From assembly GCA_947179485.1 (NCBI GenBank), contig OX359247.1:3129060-3193059 (forward strand): a stretch of DNA of 64,000 bases, read 5' to 3'. Each line of letters begins with the position of its first letter. Positions within the stretch are counted from its first letter, which is position 1. Of this stretch, positions 1 to 13,614 are shown in pieces. The position numbers and the translations under genes are program-made. The DNA is from Allacma fusca (Eukaryota; Arthropoda; Collembola; Symphypleona; Sminthuridae). Under the pieces are notes generated by a model, which saw only the letters and a program-made list of their open reading frames with translations, had not been told where the DNA came from and ran no database searches.

Positions 1-694
1 GGAGAGATTCTATGCATGCAGGGAAGGAGGAATTAAGGTATGTGAGTATTGGGATGCATGGTTTTTTGGTCTTATGGAATGCATCTGAGTGTATATCTTT
101 TATAGGGATTTATATGTATGTCCATATGTGCATATCAACTTCACGTTGTTCCCTCTCCCCCCCTCCCTTGGATAAATACTTAGCTCTCACACAAGGGCTA
201 TCTGTAAATGCTGTAGATTAGATGGAAATTGTATAAAAGTCTAGTTAAGCGGTGCCTAGGCTTATGTAATGTTGGGTCATACTCAAGTCTGCGTGTTAGA
301 CTGGGAGTGAGTGGTGGGATAGAGCCAGGGAGCTAGAGTTGTTTAGGAAATATCAAAGTTGCTGCTGTACTTTTCTAGGGTTGAACCAGGGGCGGATTCC
401 GATGTGACTTTTGTACAGATGCGCATAAGTGTCCCGTCGGACTCATTGGCAAAAGTCTATACTTTTTCCTTGTCTTTTGCTTTTCTCTGCTGGCACTCTC
501 TCTCTCTCTCTCTCTCTCTTTCGCTCTTACTCCTTCCACCATATAGATATATTATTCTCCATATAGAAATAAATGGAAGGAGACCTAAGTAGATGTATTT
601 AACCTGTAGATATGTATATTTATATGTACGCCTACATGTATATTCTACCGAGTAGAAATTGCACTGCGAATCTCTATATATTCATTCTCAACTC

Positions 695-696
<2 letters not shown>

Positions 697-738
<42 letters not shown>
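697..738. repeat. (CT)n microsatellite
   Basis: Uninterrupted CT run of about 42 bp. Another CT run of about 25 bp lies at 496-520. Confidence 0.95.
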
Positions 739-740
<2 letters not shown>

Positions 741-1893
741 CTCTCTCACTCACACCCAACTGGAAATTGTGTAGCTGAGGCTTTCATATTAGACTCGGCT
801 GCTGCTTTTACTCGTCGGGCCTTATTAGCGCAGATGAAGATCAACAGACCAAGGAGAGAGCAGAAGGGAGTGAGAGGGAAGTGAAGGGACGGATTGCTTT
901 TTTTTCTCAAAGAGTTCAAAAGGAAGAAAAAAAGACTGATATGATGGGGAATTTTATCTGTAATTTCCTTGAAATGAAAAGAATCGCAATTTTTTTTTGT
1001 CACCCACTGTTTGTCAAAATTTCTGTAACTTCCGGCCTTTTTTGTAATTTCCCAATTCCTCTCTCTCTCTCTCTCTGACTCCCCTTTCTCTGTAGTCTTT
1101 ATCAATTTCACCCTTTTTTGATATCTCTCATGCAGAAGTTATGGGATATTGACGGGGATATATGTATTTGTTGGGATATAATGGAGGAAGAAAGTGGAGA
1201 TTGAGAACTAAGGGAAAGAAAGTAATCAAGTATGAAAGGAATGTATGTACTGAATTCTAGAGAGAACTTCCAAGGGCTTGATGGAGGGTTTTAAGTAGGT
1301 TTGGATGGTGGCGATGAAACGCTTTTTTTCTGCTTTCTCGCTTTTCTCTGTTCCAACTCTCGACGTATAGTCCTTCCTGTAATACTTATATGACTCAAGT
1401 GAGTGAATTTTATTTATACTCGATGTATCTACTTAGAATGTAGCTTACACCCATTGTGAACCTATTTAACTCCATACAATTAGGTATATGTAGTTTGACT
1501 TGGAGGAGAGGAGGGGGAAAGGTGAAGGAGTTTTTGAGGACATTTGTTGTCTCATATTGTACACTTGATGGACATTGACGCTGATGAAGTTTTCATTATT
1601 TTGTAAATGCATTTTTTCTTTAGTAGGGTCGGATGGGATGAGGGAGTTTGGGAGAGGAAGGTGAGGATTAAGACCCGTCTCCATGCATTTTACATTGTGG
1701 AGAGTCAAGGGAGGAAAATCATTTGCAGGGAAAATGCTAAAAGCTGCTCCTGCTTCTCTTATGGAATGCATTGGAGAAAATATGGGTGTATGCACGCACT
1801 TAGTTGCACTTGATGGAGGAATATAGGAATAGTCGGATTCAAGTTTTAGGTTTTAGGATATAATTTATAAGACGATGTGATCCGATACGGAAA

Positions 1894-1921
1894 AGAGAGA
1901 GAGAGAGAGAGAGAGAGAGAA
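1894..1921. repeat. (GA)n microsatellite
   Basis: Pure GA run of 28 bp. Confidence 0.93.
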
Positions 1922-2150
1922 AGTATGGATGGACTCAGGGATGGGTCCTGCTCCAACCAACGTAAGGAGAAAGAAGGTGGTTCATGTTTTCTCTCTCACT
2001 CTCACTCACTCCCTCACTCACCATAGATGTTGGAGTTCGACTAGGGCGGGTGGCCCCATTCTCACAATTTCGAATTCACGTTACTACTGCTCTCCTTCCT
2101 TCTCTGTCTCTCTCTCTCAACTTCTCCTATCCAGTTCCTTCGTTCAGCAT

Positions 2151-2212
2151 GTGTGTGTTTGTGTGTGTGTGTGTGTATGTGCGAGAGAGAGAGAGAGAGT
2201 GAGTGAGTGAGT
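2151..2212. repeat. Compound (GT)n / (GA)n / (GAGT)n repeat
   Basis: GT repeats to about 2176 pass through ATGTGC into GA repeats (2183-2199), then GAGT units to 2212. A run of CTG triplets follows at 2265-2280. Confidence 0.9.
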
Positions 2213-2315
2213 GTATGTACTCGTCTACTTGGTTGAGAGTTGAGTGTGGCACTGTACCGTGGGTCTGCTGCTGCTGCTGCTACTGCTTCTAGTGCGAGTC
2301 CTTTGGTGTGCACAG

Positions 2316-2351
2316 TATATAGAGTAGCTAGTGCTGAGACACAGAGTCAGT
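2316..2351 (+). promoter_or_regulatory. Candidate core promoter (TATATA plus TCAGT initiator)
   Basis: TATATA at 2316-2321 lies 33 nt before the A of TCAGT (2347-2351), which matches the arthropod initiator consensus. GAGA/CT runs lie on both sides (1894-1921, 2183-2199, 2573-2604), and a CpG-bearing CTCG-repeat stretch follows at 2401-2436, as in some arthropod 5' leaders. Such short motifs occur by chance, and no first exon could be tied to the gene 35 kb away, so this is only a candidate. Confidence 0.25.
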
Positions 2352-2400
2352 AGGAGCTACGAGATTATTCGCAAGTTTGTTCTCTCTCGCCAGTTCCCTG

Positions 2401-2436
2401 GCTCGCTCGCTTGCTCGCTCGCTCCCTCGCTAGCTC
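2401..2436. repeat. (GCTC)n tetranucleotide repeat, CpG-containing
   Basis: Imperfect GCTC units, with changes to TGCTC, CCCTC and TAGCTC. It is one of the few CpG-dense spots in the left third. Confidence 0.85.
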
Positions 2437-2572
2437 ACTTTTGTCCCTACAACAAAACTACATAAAGGTTTTCCTCACACTTTTATAAGAACAAGGAGAA
2501 ATCTCGAGTCGTTTCTCATACACTACATCACCGTGTGGTTGGCAAGGCTTCTCCCAACTCTCACTCTCTCTT

Positions 2573-2604
2573 TGCCTCTCTCTCTCTCTATCTCTCTCTC
2601 TCTC
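2573..2604. repeat. (CT)n microsatellite, interrupted
   Basis: CT run interrupted by one A. Confidence 0.88.
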
Positions 2605-2711
2605 TTCTCACTGTCTCTCCCCCTTTCTCCTGGCCTTTCAAATTCAGCTAGACAGTTCAATTTTGAATTTCCCGGGATCCACATTATTTCCTCTTGAATA
2701 ATTTGAAAGTT

Positions 2712-2739
2712 CCACCCCCCCCACCCCCCACCCACCCCA
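2712..2739. repeat. C-rich tract with CCCC runs
   Basis: Runs of C separated by single A. The opposite strand has four or more G-runs, so a G-quadruplex is possible. Confidence 0.85.
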
Positions 2740-4689
2740 GAGTGGTTCAAAAACATTTGAAGATGTTTTTTCATGGAGAATTATCAATAGTTTATAGTGC
2801 TCTGTGAATTGGGAGGGAAAAGGGAGAAAGTAGGAAGTAAATAAAGGAACGTGGTCTTGACATTGTCTTTAATAATTTGTAAATACTTCACCCTCCGTGT
2901 TCTCTAGTGATGGGAAGGGAGTTCCATGGGGCTCCTGTTCTCCCTGTGGTCTGTGAAATAACTTACGGTTATTACTTGAGCCGGAATTATTATTATTGGC
3001 GGTGATCATAAGGAAGGGCTGGGGATAAGGATCATCTTATTTATTATTTCTTTTTTTTTCTTCTGAGGGGGCTGAAAGTGTAAGCACGTGAAGAGGAAAA
3101 AAAGTAAAGAGGGAGATAAGTGAAAGCGGATTGTGATTTATTGGGAGACGAGGAACAATAAATATAAAATAGGATACAGTTCGCCCGTGTGCTCTCTCTT
3201 TCTTATAAGAGTGTATGTGCTCTGTCAATTCTTGTATTATATTCGAGTAAAAAGAGACAGGAGTGATATACAAGACCATGTACAATTTGTTTTTGTCAAT
3301 ATAGGAATAATACGTACTTTTTTGTGTGTGTCTGTGTCTGTGTGTCTCTCTCTCTTTCTCAGTCTCTGTCCTTTTTGCTTTCACTTTTCAAGAAACAATA
3401 CATCTATGGTGGGGTTCTTGGAAAGTTACTTTTACTTAAAGACATCACCCACTTTCTCCCGCTCCCACTAGCCCATACCTCACGGCTCACTGTTGGGGAA
3501 ACCAAGAGGATAAGTGGACATTCGTCCTAATCCATTTATACTAATTGACATAATGTGATTTCAACTGACGGGCTATACTCCGTTCTCTCCCTCCCTCTCC
3601 GCCGATGTTCTTTGGTCATGTTCTCTGTGTTGACAGGTTTTAAGAGGCTGACTTTCCCTCCCTTGGAAACATGACTATGTCGATTATCTCTGGAAATGTG
3701 TTCCTCGCCTGTATCACTTCCTCACGGGATGTAAGGACTGGATTGAATTTCCCTCATAAGTGAGTTTTTTTTTGTATATGAGGAGAGGACAGGACCTTTG
3801 GATTGACTTGAGTTTAACGTGTATTCTGTGGAGGAGACAAAAGGAAGAACTTTTGTGTTTTTTTTGTGCGTGCGGGTGTGTGAGTAATTACTTTATACCT
3901 GGGATTGTGATTTGGGAGGGATGAATACTGAGATTCCGGGCGAGAGACAAGAGTTGACGTTTCGTAAACAAAGCAAGTCAGGTGGACAAAAGAGAACTTT
4001 CTCCTCCAAGGATTTGACTGTATATATTTTGAACCATTGACAATTTAAATCAGCCGGGACCAACGGAATCCAATTGGTGAATGAGTGGGGAAGAGCTAGT
4101 AAGTGTTTAAAGTGTGAAGCTAAATTGTGTCTCTGTGTGAATTGGAAGTTGATCTTCTGATTCCCCTCACGCCTCTTCTCCCTTCCCACCTATTACAGAT
4201 ATACTGGATTGTAGTCCATGTAAGTACATAGGCCCATGGCCTTATAGTGTGTGGACGTACATACTTAATCCCATGGAATTTAGCCATATTTCTGAAGCTC
4301 CTCTCCCAATTTTCTTAACGAAGTCAAGGAAAGAGAGCGAGAGAGAGAGAACTGTAAATCGAATTTCCGAATTCTTGCTGATTCTGAGTGTGAGGTGGGA
4401 AATTTGAATGGATATAGATATTGTGAGTGTCGAATGTGACATTAAATATTGATGTAAGGACTTTTGTTCTCTCTCTCTCTCTTCTTTCTCTGTCTTCTAT
4501 CTTCCTCTCTGTCTCTAAGTTTCTATTCATTTGTTTTTTTTTCGTAAAATGCACTTAAAAAAGGAATGTGAGACTGGGAGGTTGGAATGGAAGGATGGGA
4601 CACTTCATCAACTGGGGAAAGTGTGGAGGTTAAGTTCAGACCGGTATTTTGATTGCATCTCTGGAGGTAGGGAACGGGGACTATATCTG

Positions 4690-4696
<7 letters not shown>

Positions 4697-4737
<41 letters not shown>
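4697..4737. repeat. (AT)n microsatellite
   Basis: Pure AT repeat of about 41 bp, self-complementary. Confidence 0.95.
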
Positions 4738-4739
<2 letters not shown>

Positions 4740-6293
4740 TTTAGGACGAGCGGAGACCATATGTCTTACTGTAATAAAGTCCTTTTTCCCCTTATCTGAT
4801 TGCAGAGTGTTGGCGGTTTCATGGAGAAAGTAACTTTCATAAAGTATTCAGTCACCAGCAACTATGATTTGATCAAGTGACTTCCCTTCTCCGTTTTCTC
4901 TGGAGTTGTCGTAATATCTGCAGTGGTATGTTCTCCGTATCTCTCCAATTGAGACTGATTCCATGAAAAGTAGAAGCTCGGAATGGTTTGAAATACCAAC
5001 ACTACTGGGAAGTGTCCCATGCCCTGAGATAGTAGTAGTTCCTTATGGATTTGGTAGACCTGAGTGTAGTTGACTGTATCCCGGCTTGTCTCATGTGATA
5101 TTGATGGATTCCTCCTATTAATTATGCGTTCTTGTAGGGACTGTCTGCGTGGAATTAATCAATGACGGGAATATGAAAAGGGGACAGAGTTCCGTCCATA
5201 TAATTTCACACACTCGTAAGTCTCATTCAACTAAACATACATACGACACTCTTGCATATTGTATTTGCAAAAATTGTCAGAAAAAGTAGAGAAAGTCCGA
5301 TCCTCAAAATGAGTATTATTTTTCTGCGTGAGGACCTGGTAATAAATTGCCACCTTGGCTAAATTATGGGACTTGGGTGCAAAAGCGCATTTCAGCTCCT
5401 TATTGTGAGGAAAGGGGCTAGGAATTTTTTTTATGGGCGAGTGTGTACATATGAATATCTACATGAATTTCCCCTTCTTGGAGACTCTGGGTGAAAGTCC
5501 GCTAAGGTAACTGAGCTTGGATTTCCCTCATTGGTATGAGAAGGACTATACTTATATGCACTCATATTGCGTTGGGAAGGATGGGGAGGAACCAGAAGTG
5601 AAGTTCTTATTTGTCAGCATTGTATTGAGTAACTGTCTACTTATAACTCTGCAGATGAGTATCTATATCTATCTTATCCGTATCTTTATGTAGGTATTCA
5701 AGCGAGTGTGTAGAAGAACTTGTCCTCAAATAAAACTTACATCTATTCTATTTCAATGTATGTATCTAGAATAATTATATATACACATACTGTAGTATTG
5801 TACTGGAAGTCCGCTTAGTTTATAGTTCTTTAGTGTATACAATAAATATATACAGCTAATAGTACTACTGCTACCACGACTGAGTACATAGAAGCAACTC
5901 AAAGGAAGCCTACCTTTCGTATATAATTATAGGGTAGGGATAGGGGGACCATTTTTGGCCTTAGAAAGCCTTATCTGGCGCTAATGTGAGCTCTATATTG
6001 ACAATGGACTTCTCTCTCTCTCTCTCTGCCAGCACTATAGAGAAATAGGAGGTCTGTATAGGGAAAGAGAAAGTTGCTTTCATAGAAATACAAAACGGGG
6101 AGTCTGAACGGAAACTTGGGAGATAAATACGTATAGATAGACAGGTATAAGTATATAACGGATACTTGTACCTGCTCCTGCTGGGACTGCTGGCAGTGTA
6201 TTTGTAATGTCTACAACAACTACAGATATTGTTTGAACTAAAACAGGAATCTAGGTTTCATGGGATTTTAACTGTGTGTATGTATTGTAATTG

Positions 6294-6296
<3 letters not shown>

Positions 6297-6324
<28 letters not shown>
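6297..6324. repeat. (GT)n microsatellite
   Basis: Pure GT run of about 28 bp. Confidence 0.95.
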
Positions 6325-6326
<2 letters not shown>

Positions 6327-9300
6327 GTGTCTGTGTGTGGGGTTACATTTTGCCATGAAAATGCAAGTTAGTCTATAGGTGAGTATATGTATGTAATTAT
6401 ATATATCTATGTGTAGATAAAAATGTTGGGACGTTTTCGAATAACTTACTATGTAAGTTTATTACTTGATTGAGAATGAGAGGAGTTAGTAGAGAAATAT
6501 ATATTTGTAGGGTCCAGTATACACGTGGATACATGTACGGTACAGTACTTATCTACATTATGTATCTATGCTTGTGTATATGTAATTACACAAACGTAGG
6601 TTTTTATATATAGAGGAAATACCTGCGGAACTGTTTTGTGCTCTCATACTTTTTCACTCACTCCCATAATACGTAATATGTAGGGATGGCGGCCTATCTG
6701 GAATGCTGAAGTTATACCTCACCTCCTAGCATCACGCAATATACTTATATAAATGTCTGGTGGGTTTCTTCCCTCAGCTCTGCCCTGTCTGGTAGTGGGT
6801 AGGGGGGCTCATATAAATAACACTATAGGACCCATACTTCCCTTCCAGAACCATAACCTCACTCTGGGATGGATATATAGGGCTGTGTGCTGGTATATCT
6901 ACTATGGGCACTACGTATGTATGTATATATTTATATGGATATGGACGTGTGCCGTTCTTGTACATAGTGGTGAGTGTGCATAGGATCTGCATGTATATGT
7001 ACATGTATGTATGTATGGAGGTACGGACGTGTGATTGGAGGTCCGTACATAGTAAAATTCTTATCAGACTGGCAAGTTCCAGCGTCTGGCCCCATAAACT
7101 CTTCCAGCTGCTGGCAACGAAGGTTCTTTATAAAATCCCAATTCTCACTTCCTCACAAGAGTCGAGACTTTGGGATGGAAGTATAAGTAGGAGAGGGATT
7201 TTTAGAACTAATGCCTGTGTTTATGTTTCCCAGTGTTCTCTGGCCCTTGTTTGAGTGCATGGGGGAAAAATTTGTGTATATGTTATACATACTTTGTATA
7301 ATAATAATAATTATAGCTCCTGGCTATTATGCCCATGGAGACTTACAGTATACTGTGTCTTATGGAGCTCACACAGCACTATGAGCTACATTATACATGT
7401 GCCTCGTCCCATTACGAAACCTGTGGACGGAGATTGGAATCCCCCCAATTTTCATGTTGTGGCTAATGCTTTCTGCAAACTTTTTAGTGACACGGTTGTC
7501 CTGCTTTATATAATTATCTATAAAGTTGATCGTCACTCCGGCCTGTTCATTCTTCCAAGCTTGAGAACTGCTCTGAAGGGTGTATTATCAGCTAGGAACA
7601 GCTGCTACTCCGTCCTCCCTGTATGTATGTATGTATGTATTATTGTCTCGAAATTAATATTTACGGGGAAGAGAGTGATTTGTTTAGGATAGGAGGATTT
7701 ATTATATAGGAATTTTCTTTCCCAACCCAGGAGTAGTAATAACTTCAATGATAATAAAACTCGAGTTTTTTTATATTTAATAAGCCCAAACTTTTTGAAG
7801 TTTTTCTGTATCATGTATTTAAGGCTGAAGGAATTTTTAAGGGAATTCATTCCCTGGCTACATAATCTATTCAGTATACCTATAGTTACATACATACATA
7901 CTTATGAAGTGAGGTACATAGATCTGTACGTACTTATCTGAACCTTTGAATAGCCATAATCTTATGCTCCAGATATATGAAGGAAGAGGGTGATGTGTTT
8001 TTGCTACAGCTTTTGAAAATTGAAAATGGTTGCGGAACCCGGCCATGAGTTCCACTCCTACAGACTTTCTAGTGCCTAAAGTAGGCGCTGAGATGCCTGA
8101 GACTGAAACAAGTTTCTAGGAAATTTATTAGGCAATTATTGATTTATCCCTGGGATGTTGTTCCTCTTTTCAAAAAGAAAAAAAACAGTATGCTCAAAGT
8201 ACAAATTTAGACACTTCATTATATATAGATAAACGAGATGATGGGAGGGCAGGACTACTGGGAAGTTGTGGCATGATCCGTTGGGCCTCTCCGTTTCTAC
8301 GGAATTACAATTTAAGATTTTACAAGTGATTCCTATTCCAGGGCTTGTGTTCCCGAGGAGGAGCGAGTGGGCCGGAGCATATTACATAATTACGGCTGTA
8401 ATTATATGTAATTAATTATTTAGACATAATCACATACACATGTATCTACGTCTACATTCTATGAGTGTCACAGTATATAATAATTTTATGTAGATTGTTA
8501 GGAGCTAGACCTTCATAGGGCACTGTAGATACATATATGAACCTGGCCTGCTATTAATTATGTCTCGTACTCTCGATTATGTAATGTGTTCAAATTAGAT
8601 ACCATAATTTAGATGAATTTATTTTCAGTGAGATGTTACTTGCGTCATGGTTGTAATAATTATACATGTTTTCGGGTATGTGTTTTCATATATTTTGAAC
8701 TTTTTGAATTGAATTCATGTTGTATTGTACTCTGAACTCTAGTTGTAGTAATTAATTATTATAGGAGTTTACATTTTTTTTATAGAATGTTTATGAGCAC
8801 ACTAACCCACCTGAAATCTGAACTGTATTCATTAATTTCGGTTAAATTAATCTCTTTTGCCCTACTTACTTTTAGTAGTCTTTGGCTCTGTATATAGAGC
8901 TCTGATGCCGGGTTAGAATTTTAATATTAAAATTGGGATTGAGCGGTAAGTAATCAAGTTATGTACATGATTGTTTGTCCTATGAACATAGGGTGTGTAT
9001 TGTGTATTTTGTTTGGAAAGCTCTGTGGTGGAAATATGTATGTAGGTAGTGGAGAGGGGCCGATCCTCTTAATTAAAAGAAAAGCTTTTACTGTGAGAGC
9101 CTCGTTGAAGTACTTGGCTTATAATAGAGTTATTCATTAATTCCTGAGCAGGGGGAATGAGGTAGAGGGCTAATTGTTCATGTGCGTAGGGAAATTGAAT
9201 CATTTATTATATTTTTAAATGGTACACTTCCTTCCCTGCTAGTCTCTCGTTGAGGTTCGGGCCAAGCCTCTATTCTTTACTCTCACACAACAATCCCACT

Positions 9301-10560
9301 CAGTCAGCCCTCCTAAAGGTTTCTTTCAGAAGTGGTAGCAGTTAAGTGAGTTGGTAAGTATGTAATTGTGTGGAAGGAAATGGTCGATAATAATTAATAT
9401 TAATAATGTAGTGTTGATTCACTATTCGGCTGGATGGCGTATGCACACTCAGGAGACAGCTGGCCCAAACGAAGGACCCTCCTAATGAATCTATGTATCG
9501 TATGTATCTACATACATACGTAGATATCTGTTGTTCCCTGGGAAAAATCTGATTACTATATGGTTGTGTAACCTGTAATTTGTTTTTATTTTCCAGTTAG
9601 TTACTAGATCGTTGTAGGAAAAAAATGTCAAGAGTAGACGCGAAGGATTTTATTTTTTCACAGCTCAAACATCCAGTGTCGAAGTATCTAAAGTAACGGA
9701 TTAGATTGGGTGTATCTATACATGTATATATAGATAATTATATAATTTACGAAAGATTTACTCATAGATACATAGATACATTTATATGTATGCTTTCTCC
9801 GGATTTAGTTTCCTCTTTCCTGTCGTATAAGTTTTCCTCTTGTGGGGGATTCTGTCATTGAAAGGATCCAATGGTAACCGCAGCCATCATTATTATTTGA
9901 TTTCCCGGATTGTAGGTAGGTATGTACCTATATGTATGGATGCTAAAAAACTACTTTGACAACATCATGGTTGAGGTTATGGGGATTGTGGGAAGTTGCC
10001 CCGGATTTGTTCACCTACATATGTATGCATGTATGTCTGTAGAGGTGTATGTATGTTATGTAGGGACATGTGAATGTAAAAATATATGCATGTAGTACTG
10101 TAAGTGTGCGAGTCCAGCCTCCTCGTGTTAATTCTATCCCGGACGGATCCCTGGAGCAAATTGGATTTTGAAGTGTTGAGTTCTCAATTTTCCTTCATTA
10201 ATTGATATGAAAGCTCAATTATTGAGAGGATCATTCCTGTATTTAGTCCGTCAAAGTTTTAGGAAATGAAATGGAAAATGTTAAAGGATATTTTGTGGAT
10301 TGAGAATCACCCTGGGAATTCCCTTGAACACGGCAAGTATGTATGTTTGCATAGGTTGGAGCAATGGGGCAGGTGTCGTTCGTAGATGTTTACACTCTAT
10401 AGCTCAGGATTGGAGTGGGTAGCTCTGTCCCTGTTTTTTTTTTCTGGGGGAATTTTAATGTACTGGAGAAAGCCACAATGGTAAATACTATTTATCAAGG
10501 GAACTTTTGGATAGGGAAGTATTTTAAACCGAAATGTCGGGCGGAAATTGGAGAGTGAAA

Positions 10561-10565
<5 letters not shown>

Positions 10566-10594
<29 letters not shown>
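10566..10594. repeat. (GA)n microsatellite
   Basis: GA run of about 29 bp. A second, interrupted GA run lies at 10842-10871. Confidence 0.93.
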
Positions 10595-10597
<3 letters not shown>

Positions 10598-11810
10598 TCA
10601 GGGTAATCGATTTGGCTGGAAATACTAGCTAGTTCTGTGTTGGCGTCCTCGCCGTTGTGGAAAAGTAAAGACATTAGATGTAAAGCAGGACTTAATTATT
10701 TATTCTATCTTGAATTGAATTTGGTTTGCTCGTTTGCCTTCCCTCCTTCTCTCCCCTGAGACTTGCCTTGTGCAGAGAGGAATTGCGTGTGACGGCATTT
10801 CCAATGACAGGAAATACTCTGGGAGTTGAGACTATGTGAGGGAGAGAGAGCGAGAGAGAGAGAGAGAGAGAAATTCTAGAAACTATACACAGAAGCCAGG
10901 GACTGAGTGAGAAATGGGAAGGAGTGGACGTGATTCGGAAATATGCCTTGAGCCTTTACTATCCGTCTATAGGAAACCTCTCGGTAAGTTCTCCGTTTTT
11001 AGGTGGGTCAGGACGGAAGGTTTAGAGTCAGTTGAGGCTTTCAATCGCAACTGGTAAATCAAATCAGTAAACTTTGCCCAGTTCTTACTTAACGCTTTTT
11101 ACTCAGAGTCACTCACTCACTCTCCAGGGCTCCGCCACTAGCTCACTCATCATAAGCTCTGGATGTATGTATGCCTCTGTGTACTGTGTAGTCACTAATG
11201 GAGAAAGTATATGGAGAGTATTGACTTTTTTGAGTATTTATTAGAAGGCTTTACTCTCAAGCTAGGACATGTATAGATATGTATCCCCATGTGTTTATCC
11301 TATGGTTGTCCAAAGAAAGCAACAGAGAGGGAAAAACCAAGTCACGCTACTCCCTAACATCTAGATATATCTAGATATGTAGGCGGTAGGGGGAATATAT
11401 TTATGTATCTGTAGACTACAGGGCTTAAAATAATAAGAACTAAAAGTAAAACTAACTTTATGGCTGGGGAGGCTGGAATTAAAAGAAAAATGACCAGAGC
11501 TGATATTGAGTCATGTGTGTGCTGTGGGTACTGGAACCAGGAGGGAGGATGGGCTTAGTCTAGAGATTTACTATATTGGAAAGTTTTTATCTTAAGTAGG
11601 CTCCCCCAGAGTTGATGATTAGCTGGGTTAAGTTCTACGTAATTTCCTTCTTCAAAAGTCTTCTCTTCGTCGACTCCTCGGAATTATTCCTTGCATGATT
11701 ACTTGAGCTGTTGGTGGGAAGCCGGGGCGGAACTCAATCCGTGGAGGATGAGGAGGGAAAATCCAGAGATTGTTGATTATATTGGGATTGGTTCGGAGAA
11801 AGAGAGAGAA

Positions 11811-11813
<3 letters not shown>

Positions 11814-11877
<64 letters not shown>
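11814..11877. repeat. (GA)n microsatellite, long
   Basis: About 64 bp of pure GA, preceded by imperfect AGAGAGAAAGTG. It produces spurious open frames on both strands. Confidence 0.96.
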
Positions 11878-11883
<6 letters not shown>

Positions 11884-12338
11884 AAGTGAGTACATATGTC
11901 AATGATTTTTCCCCGTCCTTTTTGTAAACTAAACACATTGGTTGACTTGAGCCGATGTATGTTTGAAGTGACGGGGTGCTTAAGCTATAGTAATTGAAAA
12001 GAAAGCATTTGAACAGCCTCTCGATCACTGTCGTCGGAAATTAGGCGAGAGACAAGTCTAAAACTTGTGGGTAGAATGGTTATTTTCACTAATCGCCAGC
12101 GTGACGGGGCATTGCTTCGATTTATCTCACAATTTTCCTGTGCGCCAGTTTACTCCCAGGGCGCCACGTCCATTATGTATATTGTATGGTTACTCCTATG
12201 TATATATTTAGCTATGAACTCTCGAGGTATTTTCGTCCGGTGGTCATGAGTTGCCTATGAATAAATTCCGAGGAGGAATAACTTCAACTCTCTGTCAACT
12301 GATGAATGGTGGCTTTTAGAGAAAATTGATTTTTCTTG

Positions 12339-12340
<2 letters not shown>

Positions 12341-12373
<33 letters not shown>
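12341..12373. repeat. (CT)n microsatellite
   Basis: Pure CT run of about 33 bp, then degenerate CT-rich sequence. Confidence 0.94.
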
Positions 12374-12375
<2 letters not shown>

Positions 12376-13599
12376 CGTCTCCCTCTCTCCCTCGTTCTCT
12401 CAATTCCTCTTTTTTTTCACTCTCACTCTGTGTCTCTTGAACCTAAATGTCTGTGAATTCAAATCCTCTTTACGTATACGGTTCACCACTACACTGTACG
12501 TAAGAACCCATAATGTGATTTTTACATGACACTGTAACTTCAAATCATTGAGGTACTCAAAGAAAAGGTTTACCTGTGTTCATGCTCATCTATAGATATA
12601 GAACCATGCTCAAATGTAAATAAAATCAAAAGTTAAACCTATAGACTCACTGTTAAAAATTCCCTTTGATGGGACATGCTCTCAAAATGCCCGAGTATAT
12701 TATACTTATATACTTTTACACTGGTAATTACTATTCCCTTGTCAAATCCCACCTCATTTGTCTTCGTCTTCATCCGTTTCTGAATTGATTTGAAATTTTT
12801 TGCAAAAGCTCCGTCAGGGATCCCGCCAGGGTAAAAGAGTATGTGGGTCTGTCTTTGGGGATATTGAGCAGACTATGGAAGAATCCTTGTGGAGGGTCAC
12901 TTATGTAATTATGTACATTTAATGCCTCCAAGTAATTACAATATATGTGAGTTTTGGGAGTCGTCCGTGGATTCTAGGTGGTCTGTTCAGTGGATCGGGA
13001 TTTGACATGTTGTGCTCACTACTCTTGTCCTTAATGTGTAGAGTGCCGTAATAATTATGGACATACATATAACTGGAGCACTGGAGTTGCAATCTCCCAG
13101 TCTGTTCTACTCAAAGGATTGAGGGATATTTTGACCCACATATGTGGTTTTGTCCCCCTTGATATTCTTGGGACTCTCTTTGAAGGGGCTTAATTGTGAG
13201 GATATTTTGTCCCCATTGAGTTTAGCCGACATTTATAATTTCCTAATGACTTGGGTCTTTTCTCCTCATACTGTGTCTCTATCCCTTTGTATTTTATTTC
13301 ACTGTGTGTGGGTTCCGTCTCTCCTGATTACAACCTTTTAAGAAATTGAGTGTAATAAAAAGCTGGGGATGAAGGAGCTGATAGGGTGGTTGAGAGGATT
13401 TATTCCCTTGCTCTTTTTATGACTTTCCCTTCTTTATGACTTGGGAATTGGAAACATTGTGATGGGTTTAGTGGGGGGACGTAATAGAACTACATAACAG
13501 AGGTGGCTTTCTTCATGCACTTTTCTCCTCTGTTCCCCACATTCAATTAACTCTTTCCTTTCCATGTGAGTTTCAAAGAGAAACAAAAAAAAAATTACA

Positions 13600-13614
13600 C
13601 CCCCCCCCCCCCCC
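13600..13614. repeat. Poly-C tract
   Basis: Fifteen C in a row, next to an A-rich tract (13583-13594). Confidence 0.9.

Larger units (their letters stand above)
1..12500. other. Non-coding stretch (5' flank or large intron), left part
   Basis: No open frame here resembles a known protein, and no exon with conserved protein sequence was seen on either strand. The longer frames are produced by CT/GA repeats (Ser-Leu or Arg-Glu runs) or are random. The stretch holds the microsatellites listed separately, scattered TACATATGTA-like motifs and a promoter-like patch at about 2.3 kb. I looked for the L27 domain and the first half of PDZ1 (GLGFSVVG and GIFVQ-type sequence) and did not find them. Confidence 0.6.

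Noticed and set aside
746-1111. 121-codon minus-strand open frame
   Set aside because: It crosses CT repeats, has no recognisable motif and overlaps frames on the other strand.
11652-12028. Frames with Ser-Leu or Arg-Glu runs
   Set aside because: Direct translation of the GA repeat at 11814-11877. The same applies to those at 14802, 16078, 18341, 19705, 22116, 28677, 31668 and 37610.
12217-12249. GIFVRW sequence resembling the PDZ1 GIFVQ strand
   Set aside because: It ends in a stop three codons later, lacks the following PDZ sequence and has no suitable donor.
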